DNA of 64,000 bases, from contig NC_053046.1 in NCBI RefSeq assembly GCF_003473485.1, positions 39,145,832 through 39,209,831 on the forward strand. Direction: 5' to 3'. Shown here piece by piece: positions 46,417 through 58,272 of the stretch; within the stretch, counting starts at the first letter, position 1, and each line of letters starts with the position of its first letter. The notes beneath the pieces were generated by a model that worked only from the letters and a program-made list of their open reading frames with translations, searched no databases and had not been told where the DNA came from. The position numbers and the translations under genes were made by a program. This DNA comes from Medicago truncatula. Lineage: Eukaryota; Streptophyta; Magnoliopsida; Fabales; Fabaceae.

Positions 46417-49400
46417 TCAGTTTCGACGCTTTTTCGACATAGGTTCTGAGTTCGCGTCGCCCTGCAAAAATTTTGCATGCAAACAAATATTAATATACAC
46501 AGTGAAAGCAGTTTATCTAAATATTTTTTTTAGATTAAACTAAGTTAAATTGTAGTAACAATATAAAGATACTAGTTGACATATCATTATCAAATTATGT
46601 AAATTTTAACATAGAACTCTAGCCTTTTCTTCAAAAAAAAACATAGAACTCTAGCCTAGATTTTAACGCTGGGTGGGTTGGGTAGCTCAACTAATTTGAG
46701 CTGAGGGTTAGTTGGAGGTCCAGGGTTCAAACCAACCCTGGCAATGAAAAAAAAACTAACATAACAATTAACATACTAACATTTGTCGTTAAAAAAAAAA
46801 AGAGTAGATTTTAACATGATTATTACGCCTCCAGAGATGGAAAACTAGTTGGCTTTCTTGTAACATAGTTGGATTTGGATGGTTAATACATTACTTTTAA
46901 AGATAAACTGATTTGTATGCGATGATGGATGACACACATATTTAGGTAACAGGAAAACTTACAGCACAAGAAAGTTGCTCGCGGATATAAGCCATTGATC
47001 GTAGCACAGCACCCAATGCATCCCTGGATACTTGAAACTTAACTTCAGACTCACCAGAAACCCGGGCATTATCAAGCTGAGACAATTGAAACAATTTCAA
47101 CAAACTTAAAGTTATTCAAAGTAAAGAAAGCCTTTTAAGAAAGTGTCATTCCTGCACAATAACTAAAACAAGAACCACTATTTCTCCCATAATAATAATA
47201 ACATAATACCATTATTTTCTTTACATTTCCTTTTATTCTTTACTACTTCTATTTGGAGGCTGGAAGAAAATGAGAAGTTTTGTCTGTTGTGTATATGGAT
47301 AGACAGAGAGAAAGAATTGTATAATTTTCTCCTTTGCTCATTTGGTCGGACGGAAAAGTGGGGAAAAGATGAATAATCAATGTAATGACCTTTTTACCTT
47401 GATAAAATAACCAAATAAACCCCCACATTAAATGATAGATAAATAGATCTGTAAAATTAAAAAAGGGTAAATTGTCTACTTGAAATTGTGTTTTCTCAAC
47501 TTGAGATAAAATTGAATGTGGCCCCCACATCAACTTAGTTCCTTCTACGCTATATTCTCTCCATAACCAAACAAGAGAAAATGGGAGGCACGGATCAGTT
47601 AGATAGAAAAAAAATGCATACTTTTATACAGACCTAGCAACTATTAGGTCTTATATAATATGCACAAAGATTTCACCCGCAACCAAAGCATCTGAGACAT
47701 CGATATTTAACACAACTATCACTCCACAAATATTCTATTTGCAACAAAATATGGCTTCCAAATTAAAATGTTAATTCTTTCAGTCTTGAGATGCAAAGGA
47801 ATGAAGCTCAATATTCTATCCTTTATGTGTTGCTTATATTGTAAGTTGAGTTTGGTGAAAACCAATTGCAGGATATTGAAGTCAAAAACCAAGTTTAATG
47901 CCTTTCCCTGATATTAGAAGTCCACATTCTTGACAGCATCTTAAACACATTATTAATAACCGGTATAAATATATTCATTTTAGCAATATTCCTATGCCAC
48001 CAGCCACAAAGACCATATACTAGTTCTGTTCTGTTCTTTGTTGTCATTCTATTTTAAAGTTAAAATTCTCTACCTCGACAGCCAGATTCTTTCTTTTAAA
48101 TATAAATCAGCTTATATGTACCTCCCTTTTTGCTTTACATCCCCTTAGTACGAAAACAATTGCATTGATCTCTACTTTCATTCCAGTACTAGAATAACAG
48201 AGCAACAAAATGAACCGGGCATCTTAGAGAATAATGAGTCTAAAGAACAAAATAACATACCTTGAGATTTATTACAGCAACCTTATTAGCTGTTGTTGAA
48301 AGTTGCTCCCCGACTTCAGCCATAGACTTCAAAACAGGTCCCACAGTAACCCGAGAGAGATGGAACTTAACCTCATATTCTGTTGATGGACTCTTGTTAT
48401 AATCTTGCAACTGCAATTGAAATATGTTTAATGACTGGCAATCCTCACTATTACTTTGTTAAAATACTGCGACACGATAAAAGCAAAGTACACTAACACT
48501 AAAAAAGGACCATGGTCAACCGAATGGCAGGAGTTTCTCAAGTGAAACACAGGTATCCAAAACTGATTTTAAATTATATCAGGAATACTACTACCAGTTT
48601 TTTGATGTTGCGATTGATGTGCACATACCTTGAGATTGACAACAGCTATTCTGTTCTCTGGATTTGAGGTTTTGTTCTCCATTACCCACGTCATTGACTT
48701 CAAAGATGGAAGAGCCACCTACATGCCAGAATAAAAGGACTGGCTTAATGTTATGTGCTAAAATTTGGGGCCTAACTCATCCTTACAAAACCGGCTTGTA
48801 AGGTGAGGAATGCCTCCTCTTTATAAACTCTTCTCAAGAGTGCTATCTATCCGATGTGGGACTAAATCCACCCCCTCAAAGCCAACACAATGAAGGTGTT
48901 GGAAGCTGGAATGAAGGCAAACCAAAGGCCGCAATTTAGGCGACTAGGGGCAGACCGCAATAAAGGCGGAATTTCCAACATTATGCATTCTATTCCAATC
49001 CCAAGAACATGTATAAAAAAGCAACAAAAACAGAGATGTTCTTGCCATACCGTGTTTTCAGGTGGACCATCATCTTGCTGAAGAGGCGCTGGGGGAGGAC
49101 CATCATCTCGCTGACGAGGCATTGGGGATGGACCATCAACTCGCCTACGAGGCACTGGTCGTGGACCATCAACTCGCTGACGAGGCACTGAGGATGGACT
49201 ATCAACTCGCTGACGAGGCACTGGGGATGGAACATCAACTTGCTTACGTGGCACTGGGGTCGTTTGTGGTAAATTCAGATCAGCCATTGGTTGAACAGGA
49301 GCATCGACGTCATTAAGATTAAACGTCGATGTTTCATCGTTAAGTGGCCATAAAAGAGGGGCTGTACTTGTATCTGATGTTGAAGTAGGGGTTTTCTTGT

Positions 49401-51459
49401 CGGGATCGGAGCAATCATTCCCGCTGAGTCGATGATTAGTTGATGACACTTTGGCAATATTTCTCTTCATGACATCAACTTTCTTTCCACCTTCTCTAAG
49501 ACCACTCATTGCAGCATCATAAGTTTCCATAGCTACAGCACCTTCCTCAGCATATCTGATGGCTTCCCGGCACAGATTGGCATACCGTGATGTCAAAGAC
49601 TCATATGCAAGTGATTCACCACCACATTCATCCAATACATTACTGTTTTTTGCTTCCATTGTCCACCGTTTTAAGATGTAGTGGGATGGTATAGTGAATA
49701 CATTAGACACGGTAAAAACAGTTAAAATGTGCCTACAAAGAATGCCTGAAAATTCAAACATTTGGCATGTACAGTTAGCTCTCAATTCAGACTGGTTTAA
49801 TGTGACAGTGTACGACTTTTCGACATCATCAAACTTTGCAACTCCAAATATGCTATTCACCCCATCCTCTTCGATTCTGTTGGCGGTATAAGCAAAAGTT
49901 TCAACTAGCTCTTCTTGAAACTTCAAAAATATTCTCTGTGTATAAAGCTTAGCAACCTGATTCTCCATTGGCGAAGGTGTCTTTAGAACTGGATTAGTGC
50001 TAATTGTCTCAAAATCTGATTCTATTTCCTTTTCAAACCATTTCTCCAAAGCTAGTTCATACTGCCTAAAGAACATTGGTAATGTTGTATGCCGGTTGAC
50101 AACACCGTCCAAAAAAGAGGCTTCAAATCCTTGATTAGGAGATATTACAGCGAAAAATGAATCACGGAAATATGCTGGAACCCATTGATCACGAGCACTA
50201 TACAAGGACTGAAGCCAATCATGCCCTCTGAGTTCATATTTGTCTATGATAGAATTCCAAGAAAAATCAAACTCCTCAATTGTTTCTGTCAGGTTAATGC
50301 AATTATAGAGTTCATAGTGAAAATAAGGATGCATGCGACATACATGGCCCAATTTTTCATGGCCTTCTCGCAAGACATAACGTTTGTTTATGCAGTGACG
50401 TGCTTGGGGAAAAACTTGTGATACTGCTGTTTGTATGCATCTGTCCTGATCGGTAGTTATAGAGAGAGGGTGACGGTCATTCATAGCTGCTAGAAATGTC
50501 TTGAAGAGCCAACAAAAAGAAGCCTCAGAATCATCAAAAATGAGTGCACAACCAAACAAAATCATTTGACCATGATGGTTTATCCCAGTGAATGGAGCAT
50601 ATGGCACATTATATTGATTTGCTCTATGTGTTGTGTCCAGGGTAACTGCATCACCAAAATGACTGTAAGCTGTCCTTGATCTTGCATCTGCCCAAAACAC
50701 ATTAGACATACGATTATCTTCATCAAGTTGTATTGCATAGAAGAAACCAGGGTTTTCAGCCTGCACTTTCATAAAATACTCCAGCAGGTCCCGAGCATCC
50801 CTCCCTAATGTCTTCTTTTTAATGGGTTGCCTCGCATTATAAGGCATCGAAGTGGAATTTTTAACTGGATGACTCGTTTTCGCAGCAGCTGCAGGAGAAT
50901 TCCTAATCTTCTGACTATTGTCAGAGGAAACGTGATGAGCATCAATAGATATATACATGACACCAGTTGGAACAAGCCCCAGTCCTTTGTAAGTTTCAGG
51001 CATGGTTCTTCCAACACTAGAAAAGTGCTTCACCAGTTGAAGTTTTTCCACCTTATCAGGTACCGCCAGAGAATGGCTATGTTCCTTCACAAATTTTGTA
51101 ACAACCCACTTATTTTGACCCGTTTGCTCTATCCTAATCATCGCCTCGCAACTTTCAGTCATCCTTCTTTTCAAACCTTCCCTACTACACACAAACTCCC
51201 GGAACATATTTGTCCCATCAGCATTAAACTGACCATGCAAACCAGCTTTTGAGCTGAAACCCGACCGTCTAGCATAGTCACTATAAAAACTTTTAGCAGA
51301 ATCTTCAGAATCAAATACCATGCCCAAATACGGCTCCGAAACCATACCCTCAGCATGAGATCCCGAGTTTCCAGCATCATTAACTTGACCAAATTCAGCA
51401 TCCACATTATGTTCCATCGATCCACTTCCTTCTCCGATAGTTATCACATGAACATCCAT
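46417..51459 (-). CDS. FRS: FAR1-related sequence (FRS) protein
   Basis: Nuclear transcription regulator domesticated from a Mutator transposase. Coding exons on the minus strand are 51459-49051, 48718-48629, 48410-48261, 47076-46963 and 46461-46417; all join in phase 0 to 935 codons. I chose the ATG reading [11 protein letters not shown]. The FAR1 zinc region (residues ~49-131) has Cys91, Cys104, His127 and His129. The MULE transposase-like domain covers ~265-365 ([16 protein letters not shown]). The SWIM zinc finger is CTCQ...CRH (563-577). ADLNLP (726-731) is EAR-like. Residues ~736-800 are six ~11-residue [11 protein letters not shown] repeats. Exons 2-4 each encode a variant of one module (EVKF..SR...VL.SMA....QLS, VAV.NLK). 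The C-terminus SKKRRN looks like a nuclear localisation signal. Reading past the 49050 donor only extends the frame into the intron. Confidence 0.92.
46610..46658. repeat. Direct repeat around a minimal A-tailed insert
   Basis: ACATAGAACTCTAGCCT occurs twice (about 46611-46627 and 46642-46658), separated only by TTTCTTCAAAAAAA. This is what a target duplication around a nearly complete 5' truncation of a retroposon would look like. Confidence 0.7.
46657..46815 (+). mobile_element. Complete SINE in FRS intron 4
   Basis: Perfect 11-bp target duplication TAGATTTTAAC at 46657-46667 and 46805-46815. The element has an A-box region GGGTAGCTCAACTAATTTG, a B-box GGGTTCAAACC (about 46723-46733) and an A-rich tail. 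It is ~137 bp long and in the opposite orientation to the host gene. Confidence 0.88.
48755..48870 (-). promoter_or_regulatory. Dispersed repeat with an snRNA-type promoter (USE + TATA)
   Basis: On the minus strand AGTCCCACATCGG (48863-48851) matches the plant snRNA upstream sequence element RTCCCACATCG. TTTATAAA (48827-48820) follows after a 23-bp gap, the spacing of Pol III-transcribed plant snRNA genes (Pol II ones use ~33). Downstream, CTCACCTTACAA and TTTGTAAGGATGAG form a 12-bp hairpin (about 48776-48806). It lies in intron 1 of the FRS gene, in the same direction. Confidence 0.55.
49055..49260 (-). repeat. 33-bp coding minisatellite in FRS
   Basis: About six diverged 33-bp units encode P-x-P-R-x-R-V-D-x-P-S. 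The repeat keeps the reading frame through to the splice donor at 49050. Confidence 0.85.
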
Positions 51460-51482
51460 TACAAACAATGAAACAACTTATA

Positions 51483-51912
51483 CTGCTAAATCATTGACTT
51501 TCACACTTAAACGCCAATCAAATAGAAAATTGCATGCATAATCAATGTTTCCTACGTGCCACCATGTAAATCCAAAATCAAACAACCCAGCTGGTGAAAA
51601 TTATCACACTACACAAAACTACAACAAAAATCCACTCTTTTCTACTCTCCACACGTGTTGAATCAATTTCACCTTGAAAATTCCTAATAATGAAATGCAG
51701 AAAAACAAATTAATAAACCACAAAAAGTGATTTTCATAACAATTCAAAAAAAAAAAATCAAAACTTTAATCTTATAAGAGTAACATAATATAATTTGATC
51801 AAAACCCATTTCACAAAAGGACAAAATAATAACAATAATTCAATAAAAAACAGTAAATGGCTACAGAATTGAGTGTAGAAATTGAAATGGGAAAATGGAA
51901 ACCCTGACTTAC
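51483..51912 (-). other. Likely 5'UTR intron of the FRS gene
   Basis: On the minus strand a donor CT/GTAAGTC (51912) and an acceptor TTTAGCAG (51483) bracket AT-rich DNA. The acceptor lies 24 bases before the chosen ATG. The leader exon would then start somewhere near 52100. Confidence 0.55.
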
Positions 51913-52129
51913 AGCAATGAAAATTGATTTCATAATCTTCTGATTGTAGGTGTGTGAACAATGCAGGGACAAAACGACGGTGTTTTGGGAGGAGTTAGGG
52001 TTTTGGATTGTGAAGCTCCACCGTTGCAGAGTCGGAGAAGACCGAGAAAAAGAGAGAGAGTGTTGCATAGCATAGCGTAGGTTTTCGATATGAAACGTGT
52101 GAAGTATACCCACGTCTTGTTCACCGTTG

Positions 52130-52863
52130 GATTTGCATCGGACGGTTGATATTTGTTTATACAGAAAAACGTCTAAATTTGGATCTTGATTTAATTTTTG
52201 TCCTTAGAGGTTGGATCTATCAAGTGTAGAGTGTACCCCACCTTTCATTTATTTTTGAACTTTGTAAACTAAATGTTTAATAATTGTGATAAATTATCCT
52301 CTAAAAAACAATTCTGATAAATTAATAATTTAGGATATTACTTTTTATTTTCTTTATCTAGACTTTATATGGTGTAATGTGTTTGTATGTTTGTAATGCT
52401 ATTATTTATCTAAGAATTTATGATGAGTAGATTGAATTGTTGGTTGATTTTGAATATGTGTGATGGAATTTTTGGATAGATGGTTGAAGGAATTTAGAGA
52501 TTTAGAAATAATGGTGTGCTTTTCAATGTTAATACAACTACTCATTCAGTTATGTCTAAAGTTTATCAACATTGAAGTATAGCTTGCCAATAATTTATAG
52601 CGTGAAGCAGATATTGAAAATGGAGAAAACTTGATAGAATTTTAAATGGAGAGAATTCAAATTTATTTTTGGAGGCCTATTTATCAATAGAGACAAAAAA
52701 GAGATGAACAAGAGCTTAATTATCATATGCTTAGACTCTATTAGAGCGAACACAAATAGAGGTAGAAGAAGAATTACTTAAATAGTCACACAATGACACA
52801 AATTGATACAATTTTTCTACTTAATCTCATATTTCATAGCTAATATTTTCACCTATAGCATCC
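52130..52863. other. Intergenic DNA, no gene seen
   Basis: AT-rich. No frame or repeat that I can support. Confidence 0.4.
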
Positions 52864-53314
52864 TGTAACATCCCAATATTTTATACATGTTCTTTTGAAT
52901 AATTTTCTCAATTTGTCATTTGGTTGTTCGAAAATTTATTTCATGTGTGGAAAATTTAAGAAAAAACTTGACATTTTCTCCCGTGGTTAATTATTTAGAA
53001 TTTGAGTTCATCTATTATTCAAACCATTTCATTTTTATAAATCAATTTGGTGTGAAGAAAAAAAAGGGGATAATTACTTCTTACATAATTTATTTTTATC
53101 CCACTCCTTCATTGTGGTATTTTTATTTGTGATTTATTTTAAAATTAATTTTGTATTATATTAATTAGTTTTCTTTTTACTTGGACATGGTCATATATAG
53201 TAGTAAAAACTACACTTTTTTTTTGGTACCCAATTGCTCAGTCAAATACGTTACAGATTACTCCTAATAACTTGGCTTAGTGGCTTTACTTGTGTGAGAA
53301 ATAGGAGAAAACCC

Positions 53315-53445
53315 ATTTGCACAAAAATAGGAGAAAACCGTGTTCATTCAATACAGGGGGAAGAAAGGAGAACAAAAATATTAGTTGCACAATGTAGCAA
53401 ATTGCTTTGCATAAAAATAAGAGAAAACCGTGTTCATTCAATAAC
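53315..53445 (+). repeat. 90-bp spaced direct repeat
   Basis: ATAGGAGAAAACCGTGTTCA and its near copy ATAAGAGAAAACCGTGTTCA, each followed by TTCAATA, begin about 90 bp apart (53326 and 53416). Confidence 0.75.
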
Positions 53446-54424
53446 AGACCATGATATATTTTCTGTCTTCTCTTGCTCATACAATTTTCTTCCACAATTT
53501 CCCTTCTCTCAATTAAGACACATTTTCTTCAATCTACCAAATTTTCCTTCTCTCTCACCATGCCTCAAGAGTCAAGACAATCATTGATTAACTAAATCTC
53601 ATTCAATTACCATGCTCCTCGCCATTCACTCCATCATTCCATGATATTTGTATTGGTTGCCTTTGTGTTCCACACAATTATAAAGAACAGTAACCACTTC
53701 CCCTCTACACACAGATAAATACCACGCAACATCCCTCTTCTTCATACTGTAATCTTGTTTCACCTCAAAGTTTATAGACACTTTCTACCACCAATTCTTA
53801 GGGCTTGTCATCGCATTTGTGTAAGTGCTTGACCAAATACTATTCCAATTCCACGATTTTCTTTACTCTATTTTTGTAATACTAATCCTAAAATAATGAT
53901 GTTGAAGCTTTTGACCTCATCCCTTGAGATATCAATCCTCGTGGCCTTAGTGTGTGATAGGAACGGAAAAGCTGGCAAGGTAAGGGTTTTTTCCCCATAC
54001 GTCCATACTAAGTGCTAGAGCTGTGTTATTAAATAATGGTAGCAATTCTTGTCTTTTAAAAAGACAGATAATTAAAATATAGTTTCAGGGTAAAGTCTAA
54101 TCTTTTCTGAAAGTAGTTATTTAATCATGTTCTAGATGATATTTATGAATGAGAGTGTGATGTGAAATGATATATTTTATGCTATTATGCTTTATATGTT
54201 TTTGTGATGTTGGAAAAGAGATGTTAGATTTTTTGATAAATTAGAGAAAGAAAAAAAGGGGAAACGTGAGTTTTGTGAGAATGATGGAAATTTTAGAAAT
54301 AATGAAATTATGTTTATGATAAAGTACTTAAAATCTTTCTTAAATAAATTAATAGAAGTCTAAATTGTAGTATATGTGTGACTAATCATTGTTTTGTCAT
54401 GTGCATGATAATGTGTTATTATTT

Positions 54425-54670
54425 TCTTTGTGGTTGCCTTAGTGGCGGGTTAATATTATATATCCGTGTGGTGCTTTAGTGGCGAGTTATAATTATATTC
54501 TGTGTGGTGTCTTAGTGGCGGGTTTTAATCTGCATTTTCATGATCGCATGACATATGCATCTGTGTGGTGTCTAGTGGCGGGAATTGCAATTATATCTTG
54601 TGTGGATGCATTAGTGGCGGGAATTGCAATTATATTCTGTGTGGATGCCTTGGTGGTGGGAATTATATCC
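54425..54670 (+). repeat. Tandem array of a TGTGTGG...TTAGTGGCGGG unit
   Basis: Six or so units of ~40-47 bp combine (T)GTGTGGTG(T/C)(C)TTAGTGGCGGG with an AT-rich TATATTC spacer. The best-kept pair is near 54570-54650 (GTGGCGGGAATTGCAATTAT twice). Confidence 0.85.
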
Positions 54671-55129
54671 GGATCATATAGTTATAAGAGCATGCATCTT
54701 ACGCATAATTGCATTGAGTCGGTTGTTTATTTGTGATTTTATAATTGATTAAACTAGTATAATGCAAATGAAATATGTGTGAACTTTACTTTAAGAATAT
54801 GACTTGAATGTATTTTTTAAAATCTTTTTGATTGAGAAGTTTTGATACTATCTATTTTATGACATTGTTTTGGTGTTTTGTGTATGAACCAATTTGGATA
54901 AGGAAATTGGCTCTTACACTAATATTTTAGGTATCAAAGAAGAGATGGTCTATGCTTTGAAGTTTTTGCTTGAAGTGCGTACGAGGGACAAATTGGGTTT
55001 TTTGATCGAATTGTAAATTTTAAAGGATATTTATTTTAAGAATTTTTATTAAATTATGTTAAGAATTTTGTATAGATTTTGCTAAGAATTTATTATTGAT
55101 GATGAAAAGAAAATAATAGTAATTTTTGA

Positions 55130-56300
55130 AATCCGAGGCGTTAAATTAATAGTGGATGTTGCCTCCACTATTCTTTATGGTGAAGATGAATACACTATTT
55201 TCTCTAGAAGGTTGCGAGTGGAATGGGAACAAGTTAAATTAACTTCTCCTTGGGAGTATATGCACAAAAATTGCTAGTATTTAACCATCCATCACATTGT
55301 TTTAAGGACCATTTTTCTAGGGTCATGACTAGTGATGATAATTTCTCTTTTAAATCAGGTTATCAATATCTCACTCGAGATTTGTCCTCTCATATTGACT
55401 ATTTTTCATCTTGGATATTGAATCTGCCTAAGTCATTGACCGATTCAGGCATATCATTGAAAACTTTGTCATGGTCGGCTCTTTACTAATATTGAGCGCA
55501 GAATCCGTCACATGACTGATGATGTTACTTGAGTTTGATGTGGTGCTTAGGAGGAAACAATTATGCATTTACTTAGAGATTGTGACTACGTTTGAGAACT
55601 TTTGGATCATCTTATTAAAGGGATTTGAGTAAATTCTCTAGGCCAGGTCTTAATGATTGGTTACATTTGAATCTCTCCTCAAATGGCGTTGGTGTTTCTA
55701 CCTCTAACTAGATTTTTATGGTTTGGCATATATATAAGGACAAAAATAATCTTATTTTTTTAGCTAAAACTATTTTTGATAGAGGTCGTTTTGAATCCTC
55801 CAATAATATGGTTCATCTTACTTACTATACAAGACACATCCCATAGTATTCCATTATATTCCACCAACATCAAAATTTAAATTCATATTGATTGGCACCC
55901 TCCCCCCTCCTTCAAACTATAAATTAAATGTTGATGACTCTCGTAATATCATCATTCGCTTAGCTCCTCGTTCTGCAGTGACTTCATCTGAGATTCATTT
56001 GACAGCTTCATCAAAGGATTCCATTGTAATATATTGGAACCTTCATTGCTATTTTTACTGAGCTTTTGGGGTCTTTAATTAATTCGGTATTAAGCTTGCA
56101 TGTGATCAATGTATTACTTCTCTTATCGTGGATTATGATTCTCATGTTATTATTTAGATTGTTTGTGGCGCTTCAACCAACACTATGACTCTTGAGCCTT
56201 TCTTACTCGACATTTCTTGGTTTATACATTTTACTGATTGTTTGGACAATTCTTCTTTCTCCCTATTTCTCTTTAGCTCTTAAGCTTCAATTTGATATAA
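55130..56300 (+). pseudogene. LINE relic: zf-RVT plus RNase H
   Basis: With frame changes the plus strand reads NIERRIRHMTDDVT, EETIMHLLRDC, HLIKG, then later IDWHPPPSF, KLNVDDSRN and ELLGSLISVL. These match the zf-RVT and RVT_3 sections of plant LINE ORF2 in order. It is heavily decayed and unrelated in frame to the LTR block to its left. Confidence 0.7.
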
Positions 56301-58272
56301 TGGGGTATGGTATCCTTATATTACCTCCTTAGTCTTTTGTAGTATACTTTTCTCATGAAAAATAGAAAATCTTCAACAATGCAAAATTTCATCAACTAAG
56401 AGCTTCTTCACCCCTCCTTGTCATTTGGTTCAGTAAGATCATTCGCACACATAGACTCCATACTTGGAGCAATTGGGTTAGTAACAAAAGAATTATCTTG
56501 CTCCCCTAACCATGCATCTTGCAACACATTTATTTTCCTCTCATCCCTCATTCGCTATCTTAAACCTCCCTTGACCACGACCTCGTGTGAAGTGTGAATG
56601 CTACCCAAATAAAGCTCGGATCATGACCAAGATTGACCAAAAAAAATTCACTCCTCGGATCTTTGGAAGATCCTTTCAACTACAATATATTGGTTGTTTG
56701 GTAATTGGTAGCTAACTTCATTCTTCCATATTCCTTCCTCATGGTTAATTGATCATAAATTAACCAATGTATGCCTTTTTCATTGCTTTTATTAGATCTT
56801 CACAAATAAGAATTTAACATGTGTTGAATCTCGTTTTCTAAAGTTGAGAGGGAAGGAGAAAAGAACTCATCCAATATGTCGTTATAGTTTGAGCAACTGA
56901 TTTGATTAATTAATAACTCTCTTCCCGTCTTAGACAAATACTTGCCCAACTGAGTAATTTGTCAGTATGGGGCCAGGAGGTATTTATCAGTGGGACAATT
57001 CCCGTCTTTGAAGTATAAATTAGGGTTATTTTATATGTGTGGGACAATTCCCCCCATTAAGACCATTACCATACACGCACTTGAAAGAGTTGACAAAAGA
57101 AGATTTTTCATGTTCAAACAAAAAGATATACTTGAAAGTAATGGGGCACCACCATTAGTTTGACTATATAATCTACACCCGTGCTCCGCTCGGGTTTATT
57201 GTAAAGAGATTTACATATGAAAAATAAAATGCAATATATAATAGGTAACGTGAAAAAATAACACGTGGTAATTCATAGTAGACAAAATAAAACACTTCAT
57301 AAAATGTATCAAATCTGGAAATATTATAAAAAATAAAAAAAAATTGTTAATCATATCACTAATTCGGATATATATAACCAAGTTTACATGGAAATTAGTG
57401 TAGCTGAGTTTGCATGGAAAGTAGGGCATTCTAATTGTAAACGTATTAAATAAGTGTAGAAAATATTGTCAAAAAAAAAAAAGGCAACATGATAAGAATG
57501 AAATAAAGGCATAAAATTGGGTGTACACAATATTTTAAAAAAAAAAGCATGAAATACAAAATATTTTCAAAAATAAAATTAAAAAAATAAGTATAAAATA
57601 TAAGGCATTGAATGTGATCGTTGATATGATATGCTCGTAGTTTTTAGAACAAAAAAGTATAAAATAGAAGACAGCAAACGTGATCATTTATATATGCTCA
57701 TAGTTTTTAGAACAAACGTGCAGCATCAAATAAGTGTAGAAAATATTTTCTTCAAAAAAAAAAAAGCAAGAGGATATGAATGAAATTGATGCGATGCATT
57801 TTTTAGATGAAATTTATTAGATTAAATAATTACAAACCTATTAAAGCAAATGAACGAAAAAAATTAAGTTAAATTGCAAACCTTAACAAAATTAATAAAT
57901 AAGGATATGTATATACTTAAATAGTTGTGGGACCATTAACTATGAGAGGAACACAAGAAATCTTACGGAATGATGATAACGTCTGATAAGAACAAAAGTA
58001 AATTTAACATCCATAACTATTCTCAATTACAATATCTGCTGAATTTTTTTGTTGGAACCAAAAGTGAAATTTCACCACAATGAAACTTTGAAAACCAATT
58101 ATATTGACTCCCACTAAAATAAAATTCAATTGTCAATTAACTTGAATTAGAATCATCGATCCCCAAAAATACTCAATCCATCATGCCTCAAAATTAAAAA
58201 ACACATGGCAATGAAATGATAGAAAAAAAAAAACAAAGAAAAGAATAAAAAAAAGCAAAACACCATAAAGTA
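56301..58272. repeat. AT-rich intergenic with local duplications
   Basis: ATAAGTGTAGAAAATATT followed by an A-run occurs at about 57450 and 57729. GTGATC(G/A)TT...GCTC(G/A)TAGTTTTTAGAACA occurs at about 57616 and 57681. GTGGGACAATTCCC occurs at about 56990 and 57040. CCCGTGCTCCGCTCGGGTTT (57179) is a common legume repeat-end phrase. No gene seen. Confidence 0.5.

Larger units (their letters stand above)
52864..55150 (+). mobile_element. Long LTR-like block, plus strand
   Basis: Starts TGTAACATCCCAATATTTT and ends near GAAATCCGAGGCGTTAAA, resembling TGTAACA-CCC ... GGG-GTTACA ends of legume Ty3 LTRs. A likely splice donor CAAG/GTAAGGG lies at about 53977-53987, comparable to the donor in the 36.8-kb block. 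It contains two internal repeat arrays. The last bases deviate from TGTTACA and no target duplication was found, so the call is tentative. Confidence 0.5.

Noticed and set aside
48862..49050. Extension of the FRS large frame to a stop at 48862
   Set aside because: A good GT donor follows codon 803, and the next exon joins in phase with family-like sequence. The extension runs into a dispersed repeat, so it is intron read-through.
50827..51252. 141-codon plus-strand frame opposite FRS
   Set aside because: Antisense of the FAR1 domain region; composition follows the FRS codons.
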